From Hyalella azteca (Eukaryota; Arthropoda; Malacostraca; Amphipoda; Hyalellidae): a DNA stretch of 64,000 nucleotides. The translations under genes were made by a program, and so were the position numbers. The DNA is taken from NCBI RefSeq assembly GCF_000764305.2, contig NW_025941620.1, positions 62,001 through 126,000 on the forward strand, written 5' to 3'. This document shows, in pieces, positions 11,763 through 23,079 of this stretch (positions within the stretch are counted from its first letter, which is position 1; each line of letters opens with the position of its first letter). The notes below the pieces were generated by a model, which searched no databases, was not told the origin of the DNA, and saw only the letters and a list, made by a program, of their open reading frames with translations.

Positions 11763-11873
11763 ACAGCGGAAAATAAAAAAGTATCGATAACTCAAACAGG
11801 TTCTGAAGGACAGCCAATGCCACCACGCACTAGCATCCTGATCATTGCGATATTTTTATTTTTATTTTTTTAG
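11763..11873 (+). CDS. Possible terminal exon with hydrophobic tail
   Basis: After the acceptor-like TTGCATGCTTTTCAG the frame gives 36 codons and a TAG. It has a polar start (TAENKKVSITQTGSEGQPMP) and ends in ILIIAIFLFLFF, which would be a membrane anchor or a GPI-type tail. The hydrophobic end is encoded by a TATTTTTATTTTT low-complexity run, which weakens the case. No upstream partner exon was identified on the plus strand. Confidence 0.22.
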   Translation, partial: TAENKKVSITQTGSEGQPMPPRTSILIIAIFLFLFF

Positions 11874-12291
11874 GGGTTTAAGAGATTTTTTAGTGTGGTA
11901 ACTCCGTTCTAAGCAATTTAATATTAGGCAGGGCTGAAACTTGTTTATTCATTCTGAGGAATCATTAGATAGACCTCAAGTATCATTGAAAATTAAGAAT
12001 TTTTCCGTAGTTGAAATTATGCAATTGCTAAAGGCTTTTAAAATTTCTATTTTTAGTTACATTCAAGTTCAATAATCCTGCAAGTAGAGAAATTGAGTAA
12101 ATAAAAATTCACAGATTTTAAAAGATTATTTTTGGTAATATAACTCATTTCTATATGAATGAAGCTTTCTGATGGAATTTACGCAAATTTTTCTTCTCTG
12201 GAAATCGTTACCTGTGCACAAAAAATATTCGTTTTGCCTTCGAAATTTGTTCATAGATAAGTCATACATTAACAAAAGAATATTAACAATT
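11874..12291. other. AT-rich DNA, no gene seen
   Basis: No gene or repeat recognised. Confidence 0.45.
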
Positions 12292-12385
12292 CGAACACGT
12301 TAGTGACTCGAAAACGTCAGTGATTCGAAAACGTTTGTGATTCGAAAACGTTAATCCGAAAAAAAACGTTCGTGATTCGAGAAAG
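12292..12385. repeat. 18-bp minisatellite, about four units
   Basis: Units of the type GTGATTCGAAAACGTTAG repeat about four times with small changes. An interrupted fifth copy carries an A-run. Confidence 0.75.
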
Positions 12386-14150
12386 CTGGTTTTCAATAAC
12401 ATTTTGGAGGATCAAACGTACGTATTCTTCCATATAAATCAAAAATTGAATCGTACTCGATAATCTGTACGGATAGTGCTGGAAAATTGTTGCAACGTGC
12501 GAGCTTGTATCATGATAAACTAAAAAGTGGGGACAATACAAAAATCTTCAATCTTATTAAATCCTTATATGATGATATGAGAGAAATCCTTACATACAAG
12601 AAAAAATAACATCTAAACTATTCATATAATATCATATAATATAATGAAGATAAATTAATGTGATGAGAAAATTAACAAAAAAATGTTAAATGAATTGGTT
12701 AATGAGCAGGCAATGTGGCCATTGATGTCGAGTGTTGGTGTTTAATAAATAACTCCAATTTCATCAAGTCATTCTTAACTGCACTTCCGTGTCAAAAAAA
12801 TTTTCCATATCAATAGAATCGTATCATTCCTACATTGACGCCTCAAATATTTGCACGGGTACAGAAAAAGCCATCATTATTATAATTAATAATTAATTAA
12901 TCATCATAATGGTTATATATTTCATATTGAAATACATATATACCTATTTCATTAATTGAAATATAATTTCATCAACTGGTCTGAGCTGCTGGAAATCCCA
13001 TTGTACACTATATAAATATGAGGCGTGGGTAAATATCTAAAAAAATGAGTTACAGACACAAGGCTTCGGTATAAATATATACATAAATGGAGTAAACATG
13101 GCTGAGGTACATTTTCAGAAAATAAACATATGACTACCGTAAAGTTAGAAAGGTAATATATTTGGCTAAGGTAGAAATGCAGATTCAATGCATGGCTATG
13201 CATTTAAAGTTGCAGATAATGAATACATGGCTAGGATAATGTTGCCGACAGTGATTGCATGGCTGCGGTAAATTTACACAAGCAACGTAGAAGCTAATTT
13301 ATGCTGCAGGTAACGACGAAGCCAATTTGAAGTCAGCTTGCAAAAAAAAATCTACAAACCGGATTCTATGATGATAATGAAGAATCCTTATAAAATTTCA
13401 GAACATTGCATTCCAGAAAATAAATGATTGGGAAATATTTCACATACAATCCAGATGATTGTCGACATGTGCAATAAAGCACAAATAAAACCAATGAAAT
13501 GGAAGAAACATATGGTTGGAAAAAGATCAGTTTACAGCAGAATAAATCAAAGGGGTGCTTAGTATAAAAAATACCTTGCAAGATCAATACAGAAAAATAA
13601 TTTTTGGGTAATTTAGTTATGAAAAATAGCCTTGTCAAGTCTAGATAGATAAAAATAACTTGGAAACTTGCATTATTATTTTTTTGCGAAAAAAACGTGC
13701 ATACACGAATTGTAACTAACTACTCAAGGTTAACCAGCGCAACGGCAATGAATGCGATAATATTTCATAACCTTTTCAGTGATTTAGAAGAAAATCAGAT
13801 AAGATCAAAGTTAATCATTATTTAAAATCAAATTACAAGTGATTGGATGCATAAACTTGGTTCAATAATTGTATTATGGTATCATAAGTATCAGTTTGGA
13901 ATAATTGAGCTCTGAGTGCCCCCAAGAATTAAGTGAATCCTTCGAATCGTCGTTCAATGTAATATAAAGTAACTACATTAGCACGTCTAAAAATTTACTT
14001 CGTATTTCAAATGGACAGGACGACTTCCTTTAAGCACTGCAAACTTCATATAATATAAAAAGTTATTCCAATAGTTGAAAATTCAATCATAAAAATAAAT
14101 GCTCATAATATCAACAATAAATGTGAATTAGTTGTGATTTGAAAATAGTA
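12386..14150. other. AT-rich DNA with weak CATGGCT repeats, no gene seen
   Basis: Between about 13090 and 13280, phrases with CATGGCT followed by a GTA recur every 40-60 bp, possibly a very decayed tandem. The minus-strand hydrophobic frame at 13366-13638 has no recognisable family features and is not supported as a gene. Confidence 0.4.
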
Positions 14151-16452
14151 TCATTGTAAGTACGAGAATTTATATAAAACAGTCTCGTTTAAGATATGCG
14201 ACCAAAAAATTTTCAATAGATTTTTGCTTTCCGTCCTAGCTCGACGAACTTGATATTTTGTAAAGTTCGAAACAGTCTTTAAATAAGATTCTAATTCTAA
14301 AACGCAACCTGAAGGCTTAGTTGCTTCATAATTCATTAACTCGCCGAGTCTCTCGAAAAATGAACGTACCTTTATCGCTTGACGATCGTTCTGAAGACCT
14401 GGATGTACAAACAAGCCTTCGTTTTTTTCCAAGTCTTATGGACCACGTTGGCGTCGGTCGATAGCCACTGTTGCATAAGAACTTCCTGGAAGCATTTGCT
14501 TGGTTTCCCCGGCACTGAACTTGAAGCCAGCGAGTCTTGCAGTTTTTGTTTTTGCCGACAATAAACACTCAAGAACGAATCCGCGGACGATTTGGATGTC
14601 TTCTTATCAACTTGTTTATGGCATAGCTGAACTCTTTTTCCCGATTTTTGTTTTTTAAATCTGATTTTCATTTGGTTTCTTAACTCTATTCTCGTCAGCA
14701 ACGTTTACTTTTTACATGGATCAATGGGATACTCCCCCAAGCCTAACAAGTTTACGACGGGCTGAGGTATGTTCGTCAAATCATCGCTACAGACGCTGGA
14801 ATTCAATGATGATGCAAACAGATCAGTTTTTGCTTCGTCTAACGCACATGCAAATCTTGAGTTGTTTTTCGTACACCTTGTTGAAATTCCATTAACCTTG
14901 CACTGGGTTTCCAAGCCCATAATTTGGGCTTTATAAATTTTACCGACGTCGAACTGGCACCTAATTTTTAGGCTTGAATGGCTCTTTCGAACAGCTTCGG
15001 TGAAACGAATTTTTTTCTTGGCCCCACTTAATTCTCTGATAAACATGATTCGACACTTTGGTCGCGTTTATTCGTAATTTTGCTCACTTCACTGCTAGAG
15101 TGCGAGTCAGTTGAAGATGAAATATCCTTTTGCGAGTGCGTAGAAGTACAAATCACATCAGAATTTCCATAAATCTTAACAACATAGGTGGACTTGTGCG
15201 AGTTAACAAATGTTTTCTATTATATGAATCAGTGGGAATTGAATATCTCGTCCCTTCCTACTTCAGTATCGCAAAGTTCGACAGAATTATTTTTCCTACA
15301 TTTGAAGTCTCTTGGTTGCTTTAGAGAGCAAATTTCTCCTTCCCCAACACAGTTTGTCTGGCGGACAAGGGTTTGTAGATCTTTAATTCTGATTTGACGT
15401 GGAGTTTTGACTAATTGGTCCAAATTTTGAGCAAATTCTGTGATTCGAGTTTCATCGCCCGGATGAGTGCATCCGTCCGCATTAAATGCGACCTCCAAAT
15501 TTTTCATTTCCTTGTCACATATTTTGTTATCTTCCAATGACCCATTTATCCAAGGTACTTCTGTCTCTGATTATAATATGGTAATAAAAATCTTAGGCTC
15601 TAAATGTGCTGAAACTTAATTGCAATTTGGATTACCTTCGCCCATAAATCCCGCCGCAATATTTTTTTTCCCGCCTTTACCTCGTGCTGAAATAGATCAA
15701 AATACTGTTGATCTTTAATAAGTTCGTACCGTGCATGGAAGAAAATCATTCTGGTGCTCAAGATCGTTCTGTTCGATGTAAAATTACGTATTTTTTCTCG
15801 AACCACTCGTACTTTGGTGTTAGAATCCACCGTGATCTTCGAGAGACAGGATGTCAGTGAGGTTGTGGAATGCAAGCCAATTGTTGCATGTGTATTCGTT
15901 TTTTTGAAGTTAGTAAGCACGTGTGCAGGTTATTCTGGTAGTATGAACCGGGGCTTGAAGAATGCACTTCAGGTTGGGACGTTAGGGCGGAAGTTGCAGA
16001 GAAAAAGGAATGCGCAAGTTTTTTGGTCCCACTGGCACAAGCGCAGTGGATCCCTGATGTTGAGGACCGAGGAAATGAGGGTGATTCAGCAATTTTCATT
16101 TGAAATCCGCTGAGTTGCTTGCACTTGGGATCACTGAACTGACAATATAACTCTCAATGCCTTTCGGAAATTGTTGAGGTGCATTGTTGGCAGGTAGATT
16201 TCCTGAAAAGTTTCTTCGATGTTTGGATAAATAATTATTCATGTTCATCACATTGAAAGCTCCTTTTTGCTTCTGGTGATGGGTTTTGTCTCACGCTTTT
16301 AAAATTAAATTTGTGAACGTTTTTAAAAGCAGTTTTCCTGCTTGGTTATACATTTTTCGCCAAGGAATTCTCAATGGTCACGGCGGTATTTGTAGGAGGG
16401 ATTAGAGTTGTAGGTCGTTTGGAATTTGTTCCGCTTTTCAAAATACTTATTC
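14151..16452 (-). pseudogene. Broken long reading frame of unknown family
   Basis: Successive minus-strand open segments follow one another with little gap: about 16452-16295 (one internal stop), 16290-16096, 16099-15854, 15920-15600, 15570-15229, 15216-15028, 15046-14705, 14701-14372 and 14432-14151. Frame changes fall mostly where segments overlap. Composition is coding-like throughout (Ser/Asn/Lys/Thr-rich, evenly polar), for example NYLSKHRRNFSGNLP and LGLGEYPIDPCKK. One TAA at 14705 splits two in-frame stretches. Short introns are possible: an AAG then GTAATC donor near 15640, a GTAGGAAGG..ATAATAG pair near 15220-15262, and an AAG then GTACGT donor at 14370. No domain was recognised, and there is no intact start-to-stop frame. 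It is either a decayed intron-poor gene or transposon ORF, or a gene hit by assembly indels. Confidence 0.6.
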
Positions 16453-16756
16453 ACTTAACATGAGTAAAAGGTATTTGGAAGACTGCGTGTATAGCGTTTA
16501 AACTGACAAAAAGATAATATTTTTGTTTGAAAGTTCGTTAAATATTTCACCGAAATCAACTTATGTATTCCGAGTAAAATTGTCGTAACTTGAAGAAATA
16601 TGGTTTATCCCATCGCCAAATTTCAATTTCTCTCCTGAAATATGTTGCAGATTTTTTTAGCCTTTTCGAATTTCATGATGCAATAGGTGTTCTATTTCCT
16701 GTATCACAATGTAATAGTCTAAGTTCTGAGAGAAGTGTTTATTATTTTATATGCAG
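16453..16756. other. Intergenic DNA upstream of the broken frame
   Basis: AT-rich. No promoter motif could be assigned with confidence. Confidence 0.35.
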
Positions 16757-16874
16757 TGGTGCAAGCCTGAATCAAGAGTTCTGTTCAAAAGCATTCTGGG
16801 AACTGATAAGAACTGATAACGTTGTTGCTCATGCCTGTTCTAGAGGACTGACACAGAGAGTAATGTTGTGCTGA
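16757..16874 (+). CDS. Possible terminal exon, unknown protein
   Basis: It follows an acceptor-like TATTTTATATGCAG. The open frame (one leading base, then GASLNQEFCSKAFWELIRTD and onward) ends in a TGA at 16872-16874. It has 38 codons with balanced polar and aromatic content and three cysteines. The same frame is open upstream, so the exon border is only inferred. No family recognised and no partner exon seen. Confidence 0.25.
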
Positions 16875-17488
16875 CGGTATATATGTGGAGTATTTCCTAA
16901 AATTATGTTGTAACTTTGATAACACTCTATTATTAACTGAACTTGCGTGGAATTGTGAAATGGCGATTAGATAAAGTTAATACACTTGTACTCACGCCGC
17001 GTATGTATGAGTCATGACAGTATAAGGCAGGATGACGCTCCAATATATTTATAAATAAAACCTAATTTCCTCGACTCCTTCTCATTTTAATGAGAGATTT
17101 ATTTGTCTTAAATAAAAAAATTTCATTTATAAACATATTCATTTAATTGATATCGGTTTTTAAATTTACATTATTCTGGTCCCATTTCTTGAAATAATTT
17201 TAACATTCATCAAATTCATGTTAGCCATCAATGCTTGTTTATTGCTGGTAATTTTTTATCTTAGAATTATTCGTTTTTACAATAAAAATTCCAATTTATC
17301 AACGCTATATTTAATTTGTATCAGTTTTGAAAATGACTTAATTCTGAAATCATTTCTCAAAATAATTATAATTATATAATTATTTCATTCAGCTTAGTCC
17401 TCTATGCTTTCACTTTAGTATCAAAACTTAAAAATATGTAAAATTGTTAATTGAGGGAAAATAATTATTTTTTGCCCTGAAAAATAAA
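16875..17488. other. AT-rich DNA, no gene seen
   Basis: AT-rich, no gene or repeat recognised. Confidence 0.45.
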
Positions 17489-17638
17489 ATGGTCATACTG
17501 TTCAATTACTGACACACTTTCTGTATGAGCTCTGATACGCCCTTTCACCAGGCCAAACTGGGTTAAGATGTATAACTCATGAACAAAAATTGAGTGCTGT
17601 ATCACTCATGAACATAACAATTTGGACAAAATCACACT
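17489..17638 (+). mobile_element. Family 4 MITE-like repeat, copy a
   Basis: It begins GGTCATACTGTTCAATTACT, continues GACACACTTTCTG, CTCTGATACGCCCTTTCACC and GGCCAAACTGGGTTAAGATG, and ends ATTTGGACAAAATCACAC. The first and last blocks are inverted relatives of each other. Other copies lie at 22010, 36096, 36580, 42080, 49445, 58055, 58650, 58893 and 63424. Confidence 0.65.
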
Positions 17639-17827
17639 AATTCCTCTGCGTGTTCATTTCACTCAACTCGTCGAGGTCTCACAGATGCTGCCACATGCAA
17701 CGAACCAAGCTCACTGATCGATCTTGCTATAGATCCGGCATCACAGCGACGATATTTTCGAAATTTCCCTCTGAGAATCGCACTCGAAATTTCCAACGGA
17801 AATCCTCCTCCTCCGGACGCAGGTTCC
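17639..17827. other. Intergenic DNA, no gene seen
   Basis: A plus-strand frame runs from here into the 93-bp duplication. It shows no recognisable domain and is not supported as a gene. Confidence 0.4.
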
Positions 17828-18015
17828 AATGGGATAGCGACGAGCAGGTTAGTGGTTTTCGACGTTATTGCGTGGCCGGTTAAAACGGGGTAAGTTTAAA
17901 AAAAGTTATGGCCAGTCAGGAATGGGATAGCGACGAGCAGGTTAGTGGTTTTCGACGGGCCGGATTACGTGGTCGGTAAAACCGGGGCAAGTTTAAAAAA
18001 ATTAGGACCACTCAG
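17828..18015. repeat. 93-bp tandem duplication
   Basis: Two head-to-tail copies both start AATGGGATAGCGACGAGCAG and end near AAGTTTAAAAAAA plus a CCANTCAGG block. They differ by a few substitutions and a small indel. There are only two copies. Confidence 0.88.
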
Positions 18016-18724
18016 GGTGAAAAAAAACGTAGAAAAACATTGAATTGGGTTTCTGGTATCTATTCTATCATTCATGTCTTCTAATTTAAAAATTGAATAA
18101 ATCGTTCATGTCCCCGAGACCACAAGTAATTTAGAGTTGTTTATTCTGTCTAGTAAAAATATCTTGTAAGGTCATATATTCATTTAAATTTATGTATGTT
18201 TTTATTATTATATAAAATTGGAACGCATGCCGTGCTTGTTTCGCGCCATTAAGCGCTTGATAGGTCAATTTACTTCAAAAATCCAGCATTCTCCGTAGTG
18301 ACATAAACTAAAATGTTAGCATTATATATTATATACTTGCGTATTATAATGTACCACTAATATCAATATGTTAGAACTCGGATTCAGCATAAGTTCAGCG
18401 CTAAATTATGATAAATTCTAGGGCAAAAAAATTCACTCACTACACGAGATCAAACATGTTCTTTGTTTTTAAAATTCATTTTACTTGAAGAAGAGGAATA
18501 ATTTACGAGAGATGTTTAACTGCAAAAATGTTCACTCGAAAGGAAGTGTCAAATTTAAAAGACCTACAAATGTTTAAACAAAATTTCGCTGTTTCATTCA
18601 CCAATCTTCGAAAAAATATATCACACTTATCTCTGTGTCACAAGGGTTAGCAACCCAGCGAAAATTTACAGACGCGGCTGCTTCTGATTTGGATTACCAG
18701 AAGCTGGGGCGACTCTAAATTTTG
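18016..18724. other. AT-rich DNA, no gene seen
   Basis: No gene or repeat recognised. Confidence 0.45.
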
Positions 18725-18817
18725 TTAGGGAATGTTACATGTGCACAAGTTGATCGTTGAAGGTTGATCAAGTTGATCGAGGGAAGGTTACATGTGCACA
18801 AGTTGATCGTTGAAGGT
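18725..18817. repeat. Tandem repeat cut by the N gap
   Basis: Two copies of GTTACATGTGCACAAGTTGA, then TCGTTGAAGGT, with GATCAAGTTGATCGAGGGAA between them, run directly into the N gap. The array probably continues inside the gap. Confidence 0.8.
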
Positions 18818-19643
18818 NNNNNNNNNNNNNNNNNNNNNNNNNNNNNNNNNNNNNNNNNNNNNNNNNNNNNNNNNNNNNNNNNNNNNNNNNNNNNNNNNNN
18901 NNNNNNNNNNNNNNNNNNNNNNNNNNNNNNNNNNNNNNNNNNNNNNNNNNNNNNNNNNNNNNNNNNNNNNNNNNNNNNNNNNNNNNNNNNNNNNNNNNNN
19001 NNNNNNNNNNNNNNNNNNNNNNNNNNNNNNNNNNNNNNNNNNNNNNNNNNNNNNNNNNNNNNNNNNNNNNNNNNNNNNNNNNNNNNNNNNNNNNNNNNNN
19101 NNNNNNNNNNNNNNNNNNNNNNNNNNNNNNNNNNNNNNNNNNNNNNNNNNNNNNNNNNNNNNNNNNNNNNNNNNNNNNNNNNNNNNNNNNNNNNNNNNNN
19201 NNNNNNNNNNNNNNNNNNNNNNNNNNNNNNNNNNNNNNNNNNNNNNNNNNNNNNNNNNNNNNNNNNNNNNNNNNNNNNNNNNNNNNNNNNNNNNNNNNNN
19301 NNNNNNNNNNNNNNNNNNNNNNNNNNNNNNNNNNNNNNNNNNNNNNNNNNNNNNNNNNNNNNNNNNNNNNNNNNNNNNNNNNNNNNNNNNNNNNNNNNNN
19401 NNNNNNNNNNNNNNNNNNNNNNNNNNNNNNNNNNNNNNNNNNNNNNNNNNNNNNNNNNNNNNNNNNNNNNNNNNNNNNNNNNNNNNNNNNNNNNNNNNNN
19501 NNNNNNNNNNNNNNNNNNNNNNNNNNNNNNNNNNNNNNNNNNNNNNNNNNNNNNNNNNNNNNNNNNNNNNNNNNNNNNNNNNNNNNNNNNNNNNNNNNNN
19601 NNNNNNNNNNNNNNNNNNNNNNNNNNNNNNNNNNNNNNNNNNN
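18818..19643. other. Assembly gap (826 Ns)
   Basis: Unsequenced. The left edge is a TGATCGTTGAAGGT repeat and the right edge is a different 16-bp minisatellite, so repeat arrays probably caused the gap. All apparent frames spanning it are meaningless. Confidence 0.99.
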
Positions 19644-19771
19644 CAGCCATGCTGAGTAACAGCCATGCTGAGTAACAGCCATGCTGAGTAACAGCCATGC
19701 TGAGTAACAGCCATGCTGAGTAACAGCCATGCTGAGTAACAACCATGCTGAGTAACAGCCATGCTGAGTAA
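19644..19771. repeat. 16-bp minisatellite, eight copies
   Basis: Eight head-to-tail units of CAGCCATGCTGAGTAA, with one C-to-A variant, start exactly at the edge of the N gap. Confidence 0.95.
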
Positions 19772-20064
19772 GACTGAAACTTTCAGATCCTAATAATTAA
19801 GAGCTTTAGATCTTGAGACGCACATTTTTTATATATTGGGTGCTGTACAGCTTATTATACTAACTGACAAATTCCATTTTGATGATGAACAATTTTGAAG
19901 TTTATTCAGACTGTTTCAGTAGACTAAAAAATCTGAATGAGTAGACGCTGGTGAATAACAGCGCTATAACCTCTTGTGACGTCACCAGCAACTAGAGGCT
20001 GGTGAGTAACACCGCCAAGCCCTAGTGTTGCATCACTAGCTGCTAGACACTCGAATAATTAAGT
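19772..20064. repeat. Diverged tandem pair in unique sequence
   Basis: After about 150 bp of AT-rich sequence, GCTGGTGAATAACAGCGC and AGGCTGGTGAGTAACACCGC start two related units of about 52 bp (about 19945-20045). Nothing else is recognised. Confidence 0.55.
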
Positions 20065-20802
20065 GAAAAACCATATCATATATCACTAGAATCATATCAT
20101 ATATCACTAGAATCATATCATATATCACTAGAATCATATCATATATCACTAGAACCATGTAATACATAATTAGAATCATATTATGAGTCATTAGAACCAT
20201 ATCATACATCACTAGAACCATATAATATATCACCAGAATCATATAATATATCACTAGAATCATATCATATATCAGTAGAACAATGTAAAACATACCTATT
20301 TAGAATTATATTATGTGTCATTAGAATCATATCATATAGCACTTGAACCATACCATATATAACTAGAATCATAACATATGTCACTAGAAACATATCATGT
20401 ATCAATAGAACAATGTAATAAATAATTAAAATCATATTATGTGTCATTAGAACCATACCCTAAATCACCAGAATCGTATCATATGTCACTAGAATCATAT
20501 AATATATCAGTAGAACAATGTATTGCATAATTAGAATCATATTATGTGTCATTAGAACCCTATCATATAGCAATAGAATCATGTCACATATCACTGGAAT
20601 AATATCATATAGCACTAGAATCATATCCTATATCGTTAGAATCATATCATATGTAACTAGAATCATATTATATATAACTAGAATCATATTATATATCACT
20701 AGAATCATATTATATATCACTAGAATCATATCATATATAACTAGAATCATACAGTATATCACTAAAATTATACCATATAGCACTAGAATCATATCAATAA
20801 AT
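20065..20802. repeat. 21-bp minisatellite, array 1
   Basis: A long array of units of the type ATCATATCATATATCACTAG-A shows many point variants (TATGTGTCATTAG, ATAGCACTAG). The unit is a multiple of three, so frames stay open on both strands, giving MILVIYD-like repeats that I regard as accidental. Confidence 0.93.
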
Positions 20803-21017
20803 TAGAATTAGAAGGTTACAAGTTCATAAATTAGTAATTTATATATTACAACGAAATACGGAATAAACGAATTAAGCATACTGATACTAAAAAATTTTGA
20901 AAAAATGTAAAGAAAAAATTTGTGGTTAAAAGGAATAAAAGATCAACATAATGCCCTAGAGTGAAAAAATAATATAAGAATATTTGCTATGAAATAATTT
21001 TTTTCATCCATTGTTTA
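20803..21017. repeat. Spacer block, copy 1 of a segmental duplication
   Basis: This array-free block matches 21434-21663 in order. Shared phrases are ACAACGAAATACGGAATAAA (second copy has CAGAATAAA), GGAATAAAAGATC, ATGCCCTAGA, and TTTGCTATGAAATAATTTTT followed by CATCCATTGTTTA. Confidence 0.85.
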
Positions 21018-21433
21018 TCACTAGAACCATATCATATATCACCAGAATCATATAATATATCACTAGAACCATATCATATATCACCAGAATCATATATAAT
21101 ATATCACTAGAATCATATCATATATCACCAGAACCATATAATATATCACTATAATCATATCATTTGTCACAAGGATCATAACATATCACTTGAATCATAT
21201 CATATATCACTAGAACCATATCATATATCACCAGAATCATATAATATATCACTATAATCATATCATATGTCACAAGGTTCATAACATATATCACTGTAAT
21301 CATATCATATAGCACTGGACTCTTATCATATAATACAACTAGAATTATATCGCATATCACAAGGATCATATCATATAATACTAGAATCATATCATATATC
21401 ACTAGAATCATATCATATAGCACCAGAATCATA
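21018..21433. repeat. 21-bp minisatellite, array 2
   Basis: Same unit family as array 1, but enriched for CCATATCATATATCACCAGA and TCACAAGGATCATA variants. It sits after the first spacer block and before the second, so array plus spacer was duplicated as a unit. Confidence 0.93.
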
Positions 21434-21663
21434 GAAATAAATTATAATTAGAATGAGATTTGAAGTCCATAAAATAGTGATATATATACCAACGAAATAC
21501 AGAATAAACCAATTAAACATTTCCACGGGTACAAAAAAATTTTGAACCAAAAAAATTACCGAAAAATGTGTAGTTAAATGGAATAAAAGATCCACATCAT
21601 GCCCTAGAATTAAAAAATTAAAAAATTTTTGCTATGAAATAATTTTTTTCATCCATTGTTTAT
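21434..21663. repeat. Spacer block, copy 2 of a segmental duplication
   Basis: Diverged copy of 20803-21017 with the same order of shared phrases and the same CATCCATTGTTTA end. Beyond that end the second copy continues into unrelated sequence. Confidence 0.85.
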
Positions 21664-22009
21664 ATGATGATTTTTCAACGTATATTTCAGTAACGCATAA
21701 TCACAATGGGTGAAAACCTTCACCGTGTACTCATCACCACACCCACGCGCGAAGGGACTGTGTGATAATGGAAGTCACAAAGTGATGCATTTCCTGTCGT
21801 AAAAATATAACCATGAATACAATATACATTGTACTTTATCCTCTCTTCATGCGTACACTCACCTCACCCTGAGTCGGACTGTGTGAACGCATGAAATGCG
21901 TCAGACATACGCGGTTGCGTAATCAACACTAAGAAAATTAAAGAGGTCGTACAGTCTTTGGACTGTACATACGACCACTTTAATTTTCAACACACTTTCG
22001 ACATTTTAA
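21664..22009. other. Intergenic DNA with a strong hairpin
   Basis: At about 21936-21987, GTCGTACAGTC and GACTGTACATACGAC face each other around a TTTG loop. The stem extends through AATTAAAG and CTTTAATT. No gene recognised. Confidence 0.5.
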
Positions 22010-22155
22010 TTTTTTAATATCGACACACTTTTTACTCGCACCACTGATAAGCTTCTCTTCCTAGGCTAACAAGGCCAATGTGACCCACAGAAAAGCAAAA
22101 AAGTGCATTGCTATTTGGATAGTTACGCACTATTTTCTTTGAGTGTCAAGCCCCT
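22010..22155 (+). mobile_element. Family 4 MITE-like repeat, copy b
   Basis: GACACACTTTTTACTCGCAC, CACTGATAAGC, a diverged GGCCAATGTGACCCACA, then AAAAGTGCATTGCTATTTGG. It follows the same order as the other family 4 copies and ends near TTTGAGTGTCAAG. Confidence 0.55.
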
Positions 22156-22959
22156 AATATAGGATGCACAGCTGGGTGCATATCGCTTCTAGATCGCAAA
22201 AATATAATTTATTCAAAGAAAAATTCTCTGGGTTGGTGGTCAATGTGAGGAAAATTTATTATTAATCACTGCTGACTGAAATTTACAACAATCACATTAT
22301 GTGATAAGTCTGTCTGTTGGATCTCAAAAATGTTCAATTTTTATGCTGAAAATAGTACTGATGAGGTACAGAAAGTAATCATTTGTTCTTAAATTGACTG
22401 CACAGCCTTCGCTTACCGAAAATTTGCGCTCATAATAATAATTCCTCATAAGCCTTTCAACCAAGAAATGAGGTGAAATGAATATAATATTGAAATGAGT
22501 TTCTTTAAAAATTAGGCGACTTTCTGATGAAAGACACCGAGAAAATAATTTTTTATCGTCGCGGTTTTTTTTTTCTGCTTCAATCTAGTAAATCGTGCAT
22601 ATTTCCTAATTTAGAGCCGTTCCCGTTTTTCATATTTAAAATAAGTTCTCAAGTTGGAACTCAAACTCAGTTTTCAAGTTTGATTAATTATAAATTTTTA
22701 ATTAAGGTCACTGTGCCATCAGCTGGTTTTGAAAATTTGAACATTGGAATTTTTTTAATAGGTTTCAATTTGATGAGCGATGGCGGATCAGAACCATGAA
22801 CTACGGAATCCATCAATAGCTTTAAACCGGTTATTTTTCTAAAAAATCTTATGATGGTTTTGTTTAATAACCTATATCCAGTCATCTATCAGACAAATAC
22901 TAAAAAATCCGGTGTAGCAAAAATGATTGATTCACAGTGTAAAGTTAAATATCAAATAC
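22156..22959. other. AT-rich DNA, no gene seen
   Basis: A 90-codon plus-strand frame at 22527-22799 is hydrophobic and Phe-rich through T-runs. It has no recognisable family feature and is not supported. Confidence 0.4.
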
Positions 22960-23079
22960 TTCATTAAGAAACAATAAAGACGTTGGTCTTTAAGTGAACT
23001 CAGTGTTTATCCGTTCTTCATTAAAAAACAATACAGACGTTGGTCTTTAAGTGAACTCAGTGTTTATCCGTTCTTCATC
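22960..23079. repeat. 57-bp tandem duplication
   Basis: Two almost identical head-to-tail copies containing GACGTTGGTCTTTAAGTGAA and CTCAGTGTTTATCCGTTC. The near identity implies a recent event. Confidence 0.92.

Noticed and set aside
13366..13638. Hydrophobic 90-codon minus-strand frame, possibly a chemoreceptor fragment
   Set aside because: Hydrophobicity comes from T-rich composition. No conserved motif or splice borders were seen.
18715..19762. Long reading frames across the N gap
   Set aside because: They consist mainly of undefined residues and exist only because Ns are not read as stops.
20036..21432. MILVIYD-type repeat proteins on the minus strand
   Set aside because: The 21-bp unit length alone keeps the frames open, and the same happens on the plus strand.
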